Positions 1-8,587 of a stretch of DNA of 64,000 nt are shown one piece after another. How positions within the stretch are numbered: the first letter of the stretch is position 1; every line of letters begins with the position of its first letter. Source of the DNA: Rhodocyclus tenuis (GTDB lineage Bacteria; Pseudomonadota; Gammaproteobacteria; Burkholderiales; Rhodocyclaceae). The DNA is taken from assembly GCF_014197755.1 (NCBI RefSeq), contig NZ_JACIGE010000001.1:512847-576846 (forward strand). The letters are read 5' to 3'. The translations under genes and the position numbers were made by a program. Below the pieces are notes generated by a model. It worked only from the letters and a program-made list of their open reading frames with translations, did no database searches and was not told where the DNA came from.

Positions 1-513
1 CTGGCGCAGCGCCAGATCGAGCAGGCGCGCGCTCGGCGTGGTGGCGTTCTCCTCGATCAGCAAGGACAGCCGGCCAGCGGCAATCGACTGGCTTTCCGCG
101 AGCGCGTTGACGCGCTGTACCGCGTCGACACTCCATGACTGCGCCAGCGCGACTTTCAGTTCGCGCCAGTGTTCGCCAACCCGCAGCAGCGCTTTCTGCG
201 CCCGCGGCTCGCGCAGGCGCCGCGTCAATTCGTCAATGTCGGTATCGCCCTGGCGCAGCGCAGCCGCCAGCTGCTGGCGCGAACGTGTGGCGTTGATCGC
301 CAGCCCGTTCTGCAGGTAGAGCTTGGCCACGCGCTGCGCCTGCATGCGCAGCCGGCCGGCGGCACCGAGGTCGCTGACGATGTCACGTGGGGCAGGATTG
401 GCGGACGAGGCGACTGCGCGCGCTGGGGGCGCAGCCAGTGCGGGTACGGAGGCGACGGCAAGACAGCACAGCGCGGACAACAGCCCGCAGGCGCAGGCAG
501 GAAGAAGAGACAT
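1..513 (-). CDS. PilJ-like sensor protein (type IV pili methyl-accepting transducer N-terminal domain), 3' end outside window
   Basis: Reading the minus strand from an ATG at 513 gives an open frame of 171 codons that runs off the left edge without a stop. It opens with a hydrophobic, alanine-rich stretch that looks like a signal peptide (residues about 1-27). It then has the helical pattern of PilJ-type N-terminal domains: 'DLGAAGRLRMQAQRVAKLYLQ', followed by amphipathic helices and a second repeat-like stretch. Such domains act as periplasmic ligand sensors in pilus chemotaxis and nitrate-type sensors, and also occur as stand-alone secreted proteins. Because the C-terminus is missing, a kinase, a chemoreceptor and a domain-only protein cannot be told apart. 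Confidence 0.6.
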   Translation of the reverse strand, partial: MSLLPACACGLLSALCCLAVASVPALAAPPARAVASSANPAPRDIVSDLGAAGRLRMQAQRVAKLYLQNGLAINATRSRQQLAAALRQGDTDIDELTRRLREPRAQKALLRVGEHWRELKVALAQSWSVDAVQRVNALAESQSIAAGRLSLLIEENATTPSARLLDLALRQ

Positions 514-587
514 GGGCACGGCAGCGACGAAAGGGTGGCATTGAAACACGCCGATGTTGCGCTACCGTGACAGCGGCGGGCGCAGCG

Positions 588-1778
588 TCAGAGCGTAGCG
601 CTGCGCTCGTTGCGCACGAAGCCGAGCAGGCGCGCGTCGATGCCGCGGCCGAAAGCGATCACCTTGAACAGTTCGCCCATTTCGGCCGGCGACAGCAGTT
701 TCTGCGCGGCGCTGGCCAGCGCCGGCCAGCCTGCCGGGTTGCTGGTCTGCGCACGCGCCAGAATCTCGGTCAATCCGCAATTGAACAGGAAAGCCGCCTG
801 CGTCGCATAGCCGAGCAGCGACAGGCCGGCGCCACAGCCGGCTTCGGCCAGCGCACTGAAATCGACGTGCGCGGTGATGTCCTGGCTGCCCGGATCAAGC
901 AGCGGCGTGTCGCTGGCCAGATGGCGACGATGGCACATCAAGGTGCCGGTGGCGCGCTGCGGGTGGTAGTACTCGTGCTGCGGGAAGCCGTAGTCGAGCA
1001 GGAGCAAGGCGCCGCGACCGATGATTCCCGCCCAGGTGGCAAGCCACGCCGGTGCGGCGAGCGCGATTTCGGAGATGTAGGGCGGCGTCAGACCGCTGTC
1101 GGCGGCGATCGCCAGCGCCCGCTGGCGCAGCGGCGGGGCAGCGGGCCGCTCCGCCCAGCCCAGCGTCCAGGCATCGGCGGCGCGCTCACGCACGACGCCG
1201 CGTTCAAACACGCCCGCGTCACGCCACGCCAGCAGATGCACCGGCATGGCATCGAGTACCTCGTTGCCGATGACGACGCCGTCGAAGCGCTCGGGCAGGC
1301 GGTCGAGCCAGAGCACACGTTCGAGCAGATGCGGCACGCGCGCCGCAATCGTCGCCTGCTGCCGCTGGCGCAGACTGCCGGACAGGTCGAGGATGGCGTA
1401 GCGCTCGGGCAGCGCGCCAAGGGCTTCGAGTTCGACCAGCAGGTCGGCAGCCAGCCGGCCCGAGCCGGCACCGGCCTCGATCAGTTGCGGTGCACTCAGC
1501 GCCTGCAACTGCGCGACCTGCACGGCGAGCGCCGCGGCAAAACCGCCGCCGAGTTCGGGCGCGGTGACGAAGTCGCCGCCGGCTCCGAACTGGCGATCGT
1601 CAGCGGCGTAATAGCCAAGCCCCGGCGCGTAAAGCGCCAGTTCCATATAGCGGCAGAAACTCAGCCAGCCGCCGCCGGCGTCGATTTCGGCGTCGATCAG
1701 CGCGCGCAGTTGCTGCGCCCGCAGGGCATCGCTGGCTTGTTCGTTGGCAAGGCTGCGCAATGGGCGATCGGTCGGCAT
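588..1778 (-). CDS. MidA/NDUFAF7-family class I SAM-dependent methyltransferase
   Basis: The 396-residue protein matches the MidA (DUF185) family. Near the N-terminus it has 'FCRYMELALYAPGLGYY' and 'FGAGGDFVTAPELGGGFA'. A SAM-binding loop follows ('LIEAGAGSGRLAADLL', about residues 99-114), then 'FDGVVIGNEVLDAMPVHL', the family's signature after the Rossmann core. The mitochondrial member NDUFAF7 methylates an arginine of respiratory complex I during assembly; the substrate in bacteria is unsettled, so the target here is not known. Length is normal for the family. It stands alone, with no close co-directional neighbour downstream. Confidence 0.85.
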   Translation of the reverse strand: MPTDRPLRSLANEQASDALRAQQLRALIDAEIDAGGGWLSFCRYMELALYAPGLGYYAADDRQFGAGGDFVTAPELGGGFAAALAVQVAQLQALSAPQLIEAGAGSGRLAADLLVELEALGALPERYAILDLSGSLRQRQQATIAARVPHLLERVLWLDRLPERFDGVVIGNEVLDAMPVHLLAWRDAGVFERGVVRERAADAWTLGWAERPAAPPLRQRALAIAADSGLTPPYISEIALAAPAWLATWAGIIGRGALLLLDYGFPQHEYYHPQRATGTLMCHRRHLASDTPLLDPGSQDITAHVDFSALAEAGCGAGLSLLGYATQAAFLFNCGLTEILARAQTSNPAGWPALASAAQKLLSPAEMGELFKVIAFGRGIDARLLGFVRNERSATL

Positions 1779-2088
1779 GGTCGCTGATTCTGCAAAACGG
1801 AGAGAGCGTGATCATGCGGTCAGGCGGCGGACGACGCAATCGGCGGCGCCGGCTATCGGCTATTCGTCGCTCGCCTGGCTGACGCGTTTCCGGCGCAACG
1901 AAATCAGGATCGAGCGCAGCTTTGCCGACGGCATTGGCAGCAACCCTGACGATCACGCCATCGCCTGCCCGCGTGCGCAGGGCTTTCTCTTCTCCGCAGC
2001 CTTGCCGCCCGCCACTTTAGCCGAGCGGGTGCTCTCCCGGCGTCAGGCCTGACGACCTGACTCGCAGCACTCCGGAAGTGGCGAACGC
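1779..2088. other. Intergenic gap without a recognisable gene
   Basis: These 310 bases separate the MidA gene from the end of the next minus-strand gene. Open frames here are arginine/proline-rich and unlike any family I know. The only structure noticed is a 14-base perfect palindrome at 2041-2054 (CGTCAGGCCTGACG), of unknown significance. The minus-strand promoter of the MidA gene should lie in the right part, but no convincing hexamers are visible. Confidence 0.5.
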
Positions 2089-2940
2089 CTACTCGCGGCG
2101 TTCGAAACGGATCTGCCCGTACATCTCCGGATGGCGGGCGGCGATCCAGTATTCGGCTGCCGACTCGGCGCGCTCCCAGGTCGCGGCGCGCAGCGGAATC
2201 GTCTGTTCGCGGCCATCGTCCGGCCCCCAGTGCAGAACGAAACTGCGAAAGCCGCCGCGTTCGACGAGCGCGATGACGCGACTCCAGCGCGGCGGCTCGC
2301 GGCGCAGCGTCGCCCCGCCGGCAGCCAGATGCAACCGGAACAGCGGCCCCTTGCCCTGATGCTGCAACAGATACGCGCTGCCCGGCTGCAACTCCTCGAC
2401 GACGCGCCAGTCGCTGCAGGCATCGATCGTCGCGACCAGCGCCTTGCCGTCTGCGTCGGCGACGATTTCGGCATCGACCACGTAGGCTTCACTCTCGCCT
2501 TCAAGCAGTTCGTGCCAGGGCGAACCGTTGCGCGTCGGCGGCGGGAAGGGCAGCGGCCTTTTGCCCTGCCGGATGCGCGCAAAGAGCGAAGACATCAGCA
2601 CGTCTTCGAGTTCGACCGTCGGAAACGCCGAGCGCGGCGCCGAAGGGAAGCTGCCGGCGCCCATATAGCCAACCTGCCACAAGGTTTTCAGCCATTCCGC
2701 CGTATCGAGCGCCACCTGCGCCAGATCCTCGGACAAAGCCCCGTGCTCCGCCGGCAGGCCCTGCTCCTCGTCGCTTTCATCGGCGGTGGCGGCAAGCAAC
2801 TCGGCTTCGTGCAGGCGCGCGCGCAGGCATTCGTCGAACAGACGGCCAACCCACCCGGCTTCAGCCGGCGGCAAGGCAGCAATACGCTCGGAAAACTCCA
2901 TCAGGACTTCGGCATCGAGCGGCTCGGCATCAGGGTTCAT
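2089..2940 (-). CDS. Conserved-looking hypothetical protein, 283 aa
   Basis: I do not recognise this family. The start at 2940 (MNPDAEPLDAEV) is preferred over an in-frame ATG 24 codons upstream, because an AGGA ribosome-binding sequence lies just before it and the extra residues look non-coding. The protein is acidic, soluble and has no membrane segment. The N-terminal half is helical with glutamate-rich stretches; the C-terminal half is more beta-like with many tryptophans ('WSRVIALVERGGFRSFVLHWG', 'AAEYWIAARHPEMYGQI'). Flanking genes are unrelated housekeeping genes, so context gives no role. Confidence 0.65.
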   Translation of the reverse strand: MNPDAEPLDAEVLMEFSERIAALPPAEAGWVGRLFDECLRARLHEAELLAATADESDEEQGLPAEHGALSEDLAQVALDTAEWLKTLWQVGYMGAGSFPSAPRSAFPTVELEDVLMSSLFARIRQGKRPLPFPPPTRNGSPWHELLEGESEAYVVDAEIVADADGKALVATIDACSDWRVVEELQPGSAYLLQHQGKGPLFRLHLAAGGATLRREPPRWSRVIALVERGGFRSFVLHWGPDDGREQTIPLRAATWERAESAAEYWIAARHPEMYGQIRFERRE

Positions 2941-3215
2941 GCGGGATCCTCGGCGGATAAACGGAAGGCAGCGCAGCGACAACGCGTCGGCGGGCAAGAC
3001 GTTGACCGGCACCGCTGACGAGCGACAGCGCGCAGTTTAGCGCCAAGATGCGCTATCAATTATTACCGACGGCAGCCGGGCCGACAGTCAGCGTAACGCA
3101 CATGCAGCAGGGCAACGGGAAGGACACCGGGCAAGCTACGGCGGGCGCCGGCATTTCCCGGCGATGGCGCCGGAATTCCGTTAAAATTTAGCTCCTTGGC
3201 GCAACAGGAGGCAGT

Positions 3216-3953
3216 GTGAACGGCGAAGTGGTGCTGGTGACGGGCGCGGCAAAACGCGTAGGCAGCGCCATCGTGCGCGAGCTGCACGCTGCCGGCGCAC
3301 GCGTCATCATCCATTACCGCAGCGCGGCCAGTGCGGCAGATGCTCTGGCGAGCGAGCTCAATGCGTTACGCCCGGATTCCGCCGCCTGCGTGCAGGCCGA
3401 TCTGCTCGACATCGGCGGCCTGCCGCAACTGATCGACGCCGCCGTCAGCCACTTCGGCCGTCTCGACGCGCTGGTCAACAACGCCTCCAGTTTCTTCGCG
3501 ACGCCGCTCGGCAGCATCGACGAAACGGCGTGGAACGACCTTGTCGGCAGCAACCTGAAAGCACCGCTGTTCCTGACGCAGGCCGCCGCAGCGCAGCTCA
3601 TCGCCGCGCGTGGCGCAGTGGTCAACATTACCGACATCCACGCCGAAAGGCCGCTGGCCGGCTATCCGCTCTACTGCATCGCCAAGGCCGGCCTGCTTGG
3701 CCTGACGCGCGCGCTGGCGATCGAACTGGCGCCCGCGGTTCGGGTCAACGCCGTCGCACCCGGACCGATCCTGTGGCCCGACGACGGCGCCTTCCCCGGC
3801 GACGAGCGCCAGCACATCGTCGACCACACGCTGCTCAAGCGCGAAGGCAGCCCCGACGACATCGCCCGCGCCGTGCGCTTCCTGCTCGCCGACGCACCCT
3901 ACGTCACCGGCCAGGTGATCAACGTTGACGGCGGCCGCAGCGCGCATCTGTAG
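3216..3953 (+). CDS. Pteridine reductase (short-chain dehydrogenase/reductase)
   Basis: This 245-residue SDR enzyme uses NAD(P)H, and is assigned to the pteridine reductase/FolM subgroup, which reduces biopterin or dihydrofolate-type substrates. Motifs seen: cofactor loop TGAAKRVG at 9-16, where the TGxxKRxG form with basic residues is typical of NADPH-dependent pteridine reductases; NNAS at 88-91; active-site Tyr153 and Lys157 (YCIAK); and the C-terminal 'VTGQVINVDGG'. The start is GTG at 3216, with an AGGAG ribosome-binding site at 3206-3210. A TAAAAT -10-like hexamer lies at 3182-3187. The exact substrate is inferred from subgroup features. Confidence 0.82.
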   Translation: MNGEVVLVTGAAKRVGSAIVRELHAAGARVIIHYRSAASAADALASELNALRPDSAACVQADLLDIGGLPQLIDAAVSHFGRLDALVNNASSFFATPLGSIDETAWNDLVGSNLKAPLFLTQAAAAQLIAARGAVVNITDIHAERPLAGYPLYCIAKAGLLGLTRALAIELAPAVRVNAVAPGPILWPDDGAFPGDERQHIVDHTLLKREGSPDDIARAVRFLLADAPYVTGQVINVDGGRSAHL

Positions 3954-3959
3954 TCTGGT

Positions 3960-4078
3960 GAGTGGGAAGTCGGCAGTAGGAAGTAAGGTCCTGTCCGCCG
4001 ATCGCCCACTCCCGACTTCCCACTCCCCACTCCCGACTCACCACTCGCCCACTCCCCACTCCCGACTCACCACTCGCC
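3960..4078. repeat. Intergenic inverted and tandem repeat cluster
   Basis: Between the reductase stop and ttcA lies a low-complexity stretch built from 'CACTCCC' and 'GACTCACC'-like words. A 29-base unit is repeated perfectly in tandem at 4021-4049 and 4050-4078. In addition a 14-base inverted repeat pairs 3960-3973 (GAGTGGGAAGTCGG) with 4012-4025, able to form a long hairpin around a 38-base loop. It begins just past the reductase stop and ends ten bases before the ttcA start. It could act as a transcript-end structure or be a dispersed intergenic repeat. Confidence 0.8.
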
Positions 4079-4087
4079 CACTTCCCA

Positions 4088-4963
4088 ATGACTCAATCAC
4101 GCAACCTGCAGCGCCTGCAAAAACGCCTGCTCGGCGACGTCGGCCGTGCCATCGGCGACTACAAGATGATCGAGGACGGTGACACCGTTCTCGTCTGCGT
4201 CTCCGGCGGCAAGGATTCGTACACGCTGCTGTCGCTCTTGATGACGCTGCAGCAGCGCGCACCGGTTAAGTTCCGCCTGATCGCGATGAATCTCGACCAG
4301 AAACAGCCCGGCTTCCCGGCCGACATCCTGCCGGCTTACTTCAAATCGATCGGCGTCGATTTCCGCATCGAAGAGCAGGACACCTACTCGATCGTCAAAG
4401 AGAAGATCCCCGAGGGCAAGACGACGTGTTCGCTGTGTTCGCGCCTGCGCCGCGGCGTCATCTACCGCGTCGCCAAGGAGCTCGGCTGCAACAAGATCGC
4501 GCTCGGCCACCACCGTGACGACATCGTGCACACGCTGTTCCTCAATCTGCTCTTCGCCGCCAAGCTGAAGGCGATGCCGCCGAAGCTGGTTACCGACGAC
4601 GGCGCGCACATCGTCATCCGCCCGCTCGCCTACGCCTCGGAAGCCGACATCGCCGCCTTCGCGCGCGGCATGGAATTCCCGATCATTCCGTGCAACCTCT
4701 GTGGCTCGCAAAGCAATCTGCAACGGCAGAAAATCCGCGAAATGATGGCCGACTGGGACCGCCGCTACCCGGGCCGCACCGAAGCGGTATTCACCGCGCT
4801 GCAGAACGTCGTTCCTTCGCATCTCGCCGACCCTGCGCTTTACGACTTTGCCGGACTCGTTGCCGGCACGGTGCCGGCGGCGGGCGAAGGCGACGAGGTC
4901 TTCGACCTGCCCGAGCTGCCGCCGCTGAGCGATCCGCGACTCGCCTTCCGCGTTGATTCCTGA
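4088..4963 (+). CDS. ttcA: tRNA 2-thiocytidine(32) synthetase TtcA
   Basis: TtcA thiolates cytidine 32 in certain tRNAs using ATP and a [4Fe-4S] cluster. The 291-residue protein has the PP-loop ATPase motif SGGKDS at 39-44 and the family's two CxxC pairs ('[12 protein letters not shown]' and 'IPCNLCGSQ'), which hold the cluster. '[16 protein letters not shown]' is also typical. Length and order of motifs match E. coli TtcA. The start is the first ATG after the repeat cluster; no strong ribosome-binding site is visible because the upstream bases belong to the repeat. Confidence 0.95.
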   Translation: MTQSRNLQRLQKRLLGDVGRAIGDYKMIEDGDTVLVCVSGGKDSYTLLSLLMTLQQRAPVKFRLIAMNLDQKQPGFPADILPAYFKSIGVDFRIEEQDTYSIVKEKIPEGKTTCSLCSRLRRGVIYRVAKELGCNKIALGHHRDDIVHTLFLNLLFAAKLKAMPPKLVTDDGAHIVIRPLAYASEADIAAFARGMEFPIIPCNLCGSQSNLQRQKIREMMADWDRRYPGRTEAVFTALQNVVPSHLADPALYDFAGLVAGTVPAAGEGDEVFDLPELPPLSDPRLAFRVDS

Positions 4964-5065
4964 GAAATACCCGGCAGTCCGGGCGGTGCGAGCTGATCGC
5001 TCGCCGGCCTTTCGATTTATCATGTTAATTACATTTAACTTAGTCATTTCCAAGGTTACAAGCCG

Positions 5066-6274
5066 ATGAGCGCACCCGATATCCACTCCGCCCGCCCGTC
5101 CTTCGCTTCCTTCGCGCCGCCGCAGCGTACGCTGATGGGCCCCGGCCCGTCCGACCTGCATCCGCGTACGCTCGCCGCGCTGTCGCGGCCGACCGTCGGC
5201 CACCTCGACCCCTCGTTCGTCGGCATGATGGACGAGCTGAAAGTGCTGCTGCGCTACGCCTTCCAGACCGAAAACGCGCTCACCTTCCCGGTATCGGGCC
5301 CCGGCTCGGTCGGCATGGAAACCTGCTTCGACAACCTCGTCGAACCCGGCGATACGGTGATCGTCTGTCGCAACGGCGTCTTCGGCGGACGCATGATCGA
5401 GAACGTCGAACGCGCCGGCGGCATCGCCATCGTCGTCGATGACGTCTGGGGTGAAACGGTCGATCCGCAGAAGGTCGAGGACGCATTCAAGACGCACCCG
5501 GAAGCGAAGCTGCTCGCCTTCGTCCATGCCGAGACATCGACCGGCGCCCGCGCCGACGCGCAGGCCCTCGCCGAGATCGCACGCCGCCATGGCGCGCTGA
5601 GCATCGTCGATGCCGTCACCTCGCTCGCCGGTTGCGAACTGCGTGTCGACGCCTGGGGCCTCGATGCCGTCTATTCGGGCAGCCAGAAATGTCTGTCGAG
5701 TGCGCCCGGCCTGTCGCCGGTGACCTTCTCCGAAGCCGCGCTGGAACGCATCAAGGGCCGCTCGCGCAGGGTGCAGAGCTGGTTCATGGACCTCAACCTG
5801 GTGCTCGACTACTGGAATTCGGCGAAGCGCACCTATCACCACACAGCGCCGATCAACAATCTCTACGCCTTGCACGAGTCGCTGCTGCTGCTCGCCGAGG
5901 AAGGCATCGAGAACGCCTGGGCGCGGCACGCACGACTGCACCGCATGCTGCGCGCCGGACTCGAGGCGATGGGTCTGCAGTTCGTCGTCGCTGAGCCGTG
6001 GCGACTGCCGCAGCTGAACACGGTCTATGTTCCGGAAGGCGTCAACGACCCGGAAGTCCGCCGCCGCCTGCTCAACAACTTCAATCTGGAAATCGGTGCC
6101 GGCCTCGGCCCGCTGGCCGGCAAGGTCTGGCGTTTCGGGCTGATGGGCCAATCCTGCCGCGAGGAGAACATCATCCTCTGTCTGCAAGCGCTCGCCGAAA
6201 CGCTGAACGCGCTCGGCCTGCCGACCGACGGCGACGCCGCCTTCGCCAGCGCCCACGCCGCCAACACCGCCTGA
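5066..6274 (+). CDS. Class V aminotransferase, alanine/serine--glyoxylate type
   Basis: This PLP enzyme transfers the amino group of alanine or serine to glyoxylate (alanine-glyoxylate / serine-glyoxylate / serine-pyruvate group). Motifs seen in 402 residues: 'GPGPSDLHPRTLAALSRPTVGHLDP' near the start, 'SGPGSVGMET', 'VDAVTSLAG' and the PLP-binding 'SGSQKCLS' with Lys208. The C-terminal 'NFNLEIGAGLGPLAGKVWRFGLMG' is characteristic of the family. An AT-rich stretch at about 5018-5058 probably carries its promoter. Substrate preference cannot be read with certainty. The next gene follows 30 bases later on the same strand. Confidence 0.88.
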   Translation: MSAPDIHSARPSFASFAPPQRTLMGPGPSDLHPRTLAALSRPTVGHLDPSFVGMMDELKVLLRYAFQTENALTFPVSGPGSVGMETCFDNLVEPGDTVIVCRNGVFGGRMIENVERAGGIAIVVDDVWGETVDPQKVEDAFKTHPEAKLLAFVHAETSTGARADAQALAEIARRHGALSIVDAVTSLAGCELRVDAWGLDAVYSGSQKCLSSAPGLSPVTFSEAALERIKGRSRRVQSWFMDLNLVLDYWNSAKRTYHHTAPINNLYALHESLLLLAEEGIENAWARHARLHRMLRAGLEAMGLQFVVAEPWRLPQLNTVYVPEGVNDPEVRRRLLNNFNLEIGAGLGPLAGKVWRFGLMGQSCREENIILCLQALAETLNALGLPTDGDAAFASAHAANTA

Positions 6275-6304
6275 AATCGAGCCAGGAACACGAGGCACCC
6301 AGCC

Positions 6305-7231
6305 ATGACGCAGAATCCGGTGGGGGAGCGCAGAGCTGCCAGAAGCGACCGCCGCGGCACCAGGCCGCCGACGCAACTGCTCGCCGGAATCGCCGGCAGC
6401 GCGCGTCTTTACGAGCGCCTCACCGACGCCGAAGCGCAGCATGCGATCGAGCGCTGCCTGAAGCGCATGGCACGCGCCGTTGAAGGTCTGCACGGCGAAG
6501 TCGTCAAGAGCGTCGGCGACGAACTGCAGGCGCAGTTCACCAGCACCGATGAAGCGATGCAGGCCGCCACCGAAATGCAGTTGCGCATTGCCGACCTGCC
6601 ACCGGCTTCCGGCGTCAAGCTGGCGATCCGCGTCGGCTTTCACTGCGGCGAAGCCGGCCAGCCCGGCGGTGTCGAGGCGGCACTGACCAGCGCCGCGCGC
6701 CTGACGGCACTGGCGCGCGCCGGCCAGATCCTGACCGACGCGGCGACGCTGGCCAAGCTGTCGCCGCTGATGCAGTTGCTGACGCGGCCGCTGACGCCCG
6801 GCGGTAGCGGCCGCAGCGGCAACGAGGCGCTGTTCGAAGTGCTCTGGGATGAGCCGGATCTGGCAGCACATCGTGCGCCGGCGCAGCGCGCTGGCGACTC
6901 CGGCAGTGGTCGGCGCCTCTGCGCACGCCACAGCGGCACCGTTGTCGTCCTCGACGACCTGCACCCGTCGCTGACCATCGGCCGCGACGCCAAGTGCGAC
7001 CTCGTCGTTGCCGATCGCCGCGCCTCACGTGTGCATGCGCGCATCGAGCGCCGCGACGACCGTTTCGTGCTGATCGACCAGAGCACCAACGGCAGCTTTC
7101 TTCACTTCCGCGACGAGCACGAATTCTTCGTCCGCCGCGAGGAAGTGACGCTGCGCGGTGCCGGCATCGTCAGCGTCGCCACTTCGGCCAACCACCCGGA
7201 CGCCGACCGCATCGAGTTCGAACATCTCTGA
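6305..7231 (+). CDS. Degenerate adenylate/guanylate cyclase-like domain fused to an FHA domain
   Basis: Residues about 20-175 align with class III nucleotide cyclases ('ARLYERLTDAEAQHAIERCL', 'GEVVKSVGDELQAQF', 'AIRVGFHCGE', 'LTSAARLTALARAGQILT'). Residues about 205-305 are an FHA phosphothreonine-binding domain ('LTIGRDAKCDLVV', 'ASRVHARIERRDDRFVLID', 'STNGSF'). In active cyclases the first metal ligand is the Asp of a D-I-x-G-S/F-T motif; here the site reads G-I-A-G-S-A, and the transition-state Asn of N-x-x-x-R is Thr. The second Asp (VGDE) is kept. The protein is therefore probably a non-catalytic cyclase-fold module that docks onto phosphoproteins. Its partner is unknown. Confidence 0.78.
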   Translation: MTQNPVGERRAARSDRRGTRPPTQLLAGIAGSARLYERLTDAEAQHAIERCLKRMARAVEGLHGEVVKSVGDELQAQFTSTDEAMQAATEMQLRIADLPPASGVKLAIRVGFHCGEAGQPGGVEAALTSAARLTALARAGQILTDAATLAKLSPLMQLLTRPLTPGGSGRSGNEALFEVLWDEPDLAAHRAPAQRAGDSGSGRRLCARHSGTVVVLDDLHPSLTIGRDAKCDLVVADRRASRVHARIERRDDRFVLIDQSTNGSFLHFRDEHEFFVRREEVTLRGAGIVSVATSANHPDADRIEFEHL

Positions 7232-7272
7232 GCGGAGCGAGACGCCGCGAGCGGCGGCGCACCCGGGCTCGA

Positions 7273-7301
7273 TTGACTTTTCAACGGGTGAGCGTTAACG
7301 T
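7273..7301 (+). promoter_or_regulatory. Sigma-70-type promoter for the metX leader
   Basis: A -35 hexamer TTGACT (7273-7278) is followed after 17 bases by TAACGT (7296-7301), which keeps the key T, A and final T of a -10 box. The predicted transcript start, about 7308, falls directly at the 5' edge of the SAM-II riboswitch, and this agreement supports the call. Confidence 0.5.
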
Positions 7302-7309
7302 CGTCGCCG

Positions 7310-7367
7310 ATAGCGCCGATTTGACCGATCAGCTTGCGGGCGCTCAACAAATACGGCTAAAGCGGGG
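7310..7367 (+). promoter_or_regulatory. SAM-II riboswitch upstream of metX
   Basis: The segment carries the ordered words of the SAM-II (metA/SAM_alpha) aptamer. P1 5' strand AGCGCC (7312-7317) pairs with GGCGCT (7339-7344). Right after the 5' strand comes GATTTGACC (7318-7326), close to GATTTAACC in the well-known metagenomic SAM-II structure. After the 3' strand come AACAAATACGGCTAAAG and a G-run, matching its ATAAAT..GCTAAA..GGG segment that forms the pseudoknot. Position, spacing and downstream gene (metX, a classic SAM-II target) all fit. SAM-II binds S-adenosylmethionine and lowers expression of methionine synthesis genes. The identification is by eye, not by covariance model. Confidence 0.8.
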
Positions 7368-7370
7368 CTA

Positions 7371-7402
7371 CCCAGTCCGCGCAATTGCCGACTGGGTTTT
7401 TT
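7371..7402 (+). terminator. Intrinsic terminator in the metX leader (riboswitch expression platform)
   Basis: A 7-bp stem CCCAGTC (7371-7377) / GACTGGG (7390-7396) with a 12-base loop is followed at once by six T residues (7397-7402). It lies between the SAM-II aptamer and the metX start on the same strand. This suggests premature termination as the output of the switch rather than blocked translation. Confidence 0.75.
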
Positions 7403-7459
7403 GTTTCTTGCGATGAACCGGCGCGCCTGCAGGTGCGCCCAATCAACGGTTTCTCCGTC

Positions 7460-8587
7460 ATGTCCAACTGCCATTCCGTCGGCGTCGTGACGCCGCAGCG
7501 AGTCGCTTTCGACGCGCCTCTCCTGCTCAAGAGCGGCGCCTCGCTGCCGTCCTTCGAGCTGGTCTATGAAACCTACGGCGAACTGAACGCCGCCGGCAGC
7601 AACGCCGTGCTGGTCTGCCACGCGCTGTCGGGCAGCCACCACGTCGCCGGCACCTACGGCGACGACCCGAAGACCGCCGGCTGGTGGGACAACCTGGTCG
7701 GCCCCGGCAAGCCGCTCGATACCGACAAGTTCTTCGTCGTCGGCGTGAACAACCTCGGCGGCTGCTACGGCTCGACCGGACCCTTGTCGACCAACCCGGT
7801 CACCGGCCGCCGCTACGGCGCCGACTTCCCGCTGGTCACCGTCGAGGACTGGGTCGCCGCGCAGGCGCGGCTCGCCGACCATCTTGGCGTCGGCGCCTGG
7901 GCGGCGGTGCTTGGCGGCAGCCTCGGCGGCATGCAGGCACTCGAATGGTCGCTGCAGTTTCCCGAGCGCATCCGCCACGCGCTGGTGATCGCCTCGGCGC
8001 CGAAACTGTCGGCGCAGAACATCGCCTTCAACGAGGTGGCACGGCAGGCGATCCTCTCCGACCCCGATTTCCATCAGGGGCACTATGTCGAGCGCGGCGT
8101 CGTGCCGGTGACCGGCCTGCGCCTGGCGCGAATGATCGGCCACATCACCTATCTGTCGGACGACCAGATGGGCGAGAAATTCGGCCGTCAGCTTCGCCAT
8201 GGCGAACGCCGCTTCAACTACGACGTCGAGTTCGAAGTCGAGTCCTACCTGCGTTATCAGGGCGACAAGTTCGCCGGTTATTTCGACGCCAATACCTACC
8301 TGATGATGACCAAGGCGCTCGACTACTTCGACCCCGCCTTCGATTTCGACGGCAACCTCGACGCGGCGCTGGCGCGGGCCAAGGCCAACTTCTTCGTCGC
8401 CAGCTTCTCGACCGACTGGCGCTTCTCGCCGGCGCGCTCGCGCGAGATCGTCTCGGCGCTGCTGCACAACCGGCGGCGCGTCGCCTACGCCGAGATCGAC
8501 TGTCCGGCCGGTCACGACTCCTTCCTGCTCGACGACGCGCATTACCACGCGCTGCTGCGCGCCTATCTGGAGAACATCGCGGTATGA
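7460..8587 (+). CDS. metX: Homoserine O-acyltransferase MetX
   Basis: MetX acylates the hydroxyl of homoserine (acetyl- or succinyl-CoA) in the first committed step of methionine synthesis. The 375-residue protein has the alpha/beta-hydrolase nucleophile motif GGSLGGMQ with Ser154, the catalytic Asp region '[11 protein letters not shown]' and the His in '[10 protein letters not shown]'. The start at 7460 is chosen because the longer frame begins with a TTG inside the terminator loop; 375 residues is the family's normal length. Its stop overlaps the metW start by ATGA, and expression is probably controlled by the upstream SAM-II switch. Acetyl versus succinyl specificity is not decided here. 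Confidence 0.93.
   Translation: MSNCHSVGVVTPQRVAFDAPLLLKSGASLPSFELVYETYGELNAAGSNAVLVCHALSGSHHVAGTYGDDPKTAGWWDNLVGPGKPLDTDKFFVVGVNNLGGCYGSTGPLSTNPVTGRRYGADFPLVTVEDWVAAQARLADHLGVGAWAAVLGGSLGGMQALEWSLQFPERIRHALVIASAPKLSAQNIAFNEVARQAILSDPDFHQGHYVERGVVPVTGLRLARMIGHITYLSDDQMGEKFGRQLRHGERRFNYDVEFEVESYLRYQGDKFAGYFDANTYLMMTKALDYFDPAFDFDGNLDAALARAKANFFVASFSTDWRFSPARSREIVSALLHNRRRVAYAEIDCPAGHDSFLLDDAHYHALLRAYLENIAV

Noticed and set aside
4097..6964. Long antisense open frame (955 codons) opposite ttcA, the aminotransferase and the cyclase-FHA gene
   Set aside because: Arg/Gly/Val-rich composition without domains; it mirrors GC-rich third positions of the real plus-strand genes. The same applies to long frames opposite metH (26273-29266) and the histidine kinase (14994-17795).
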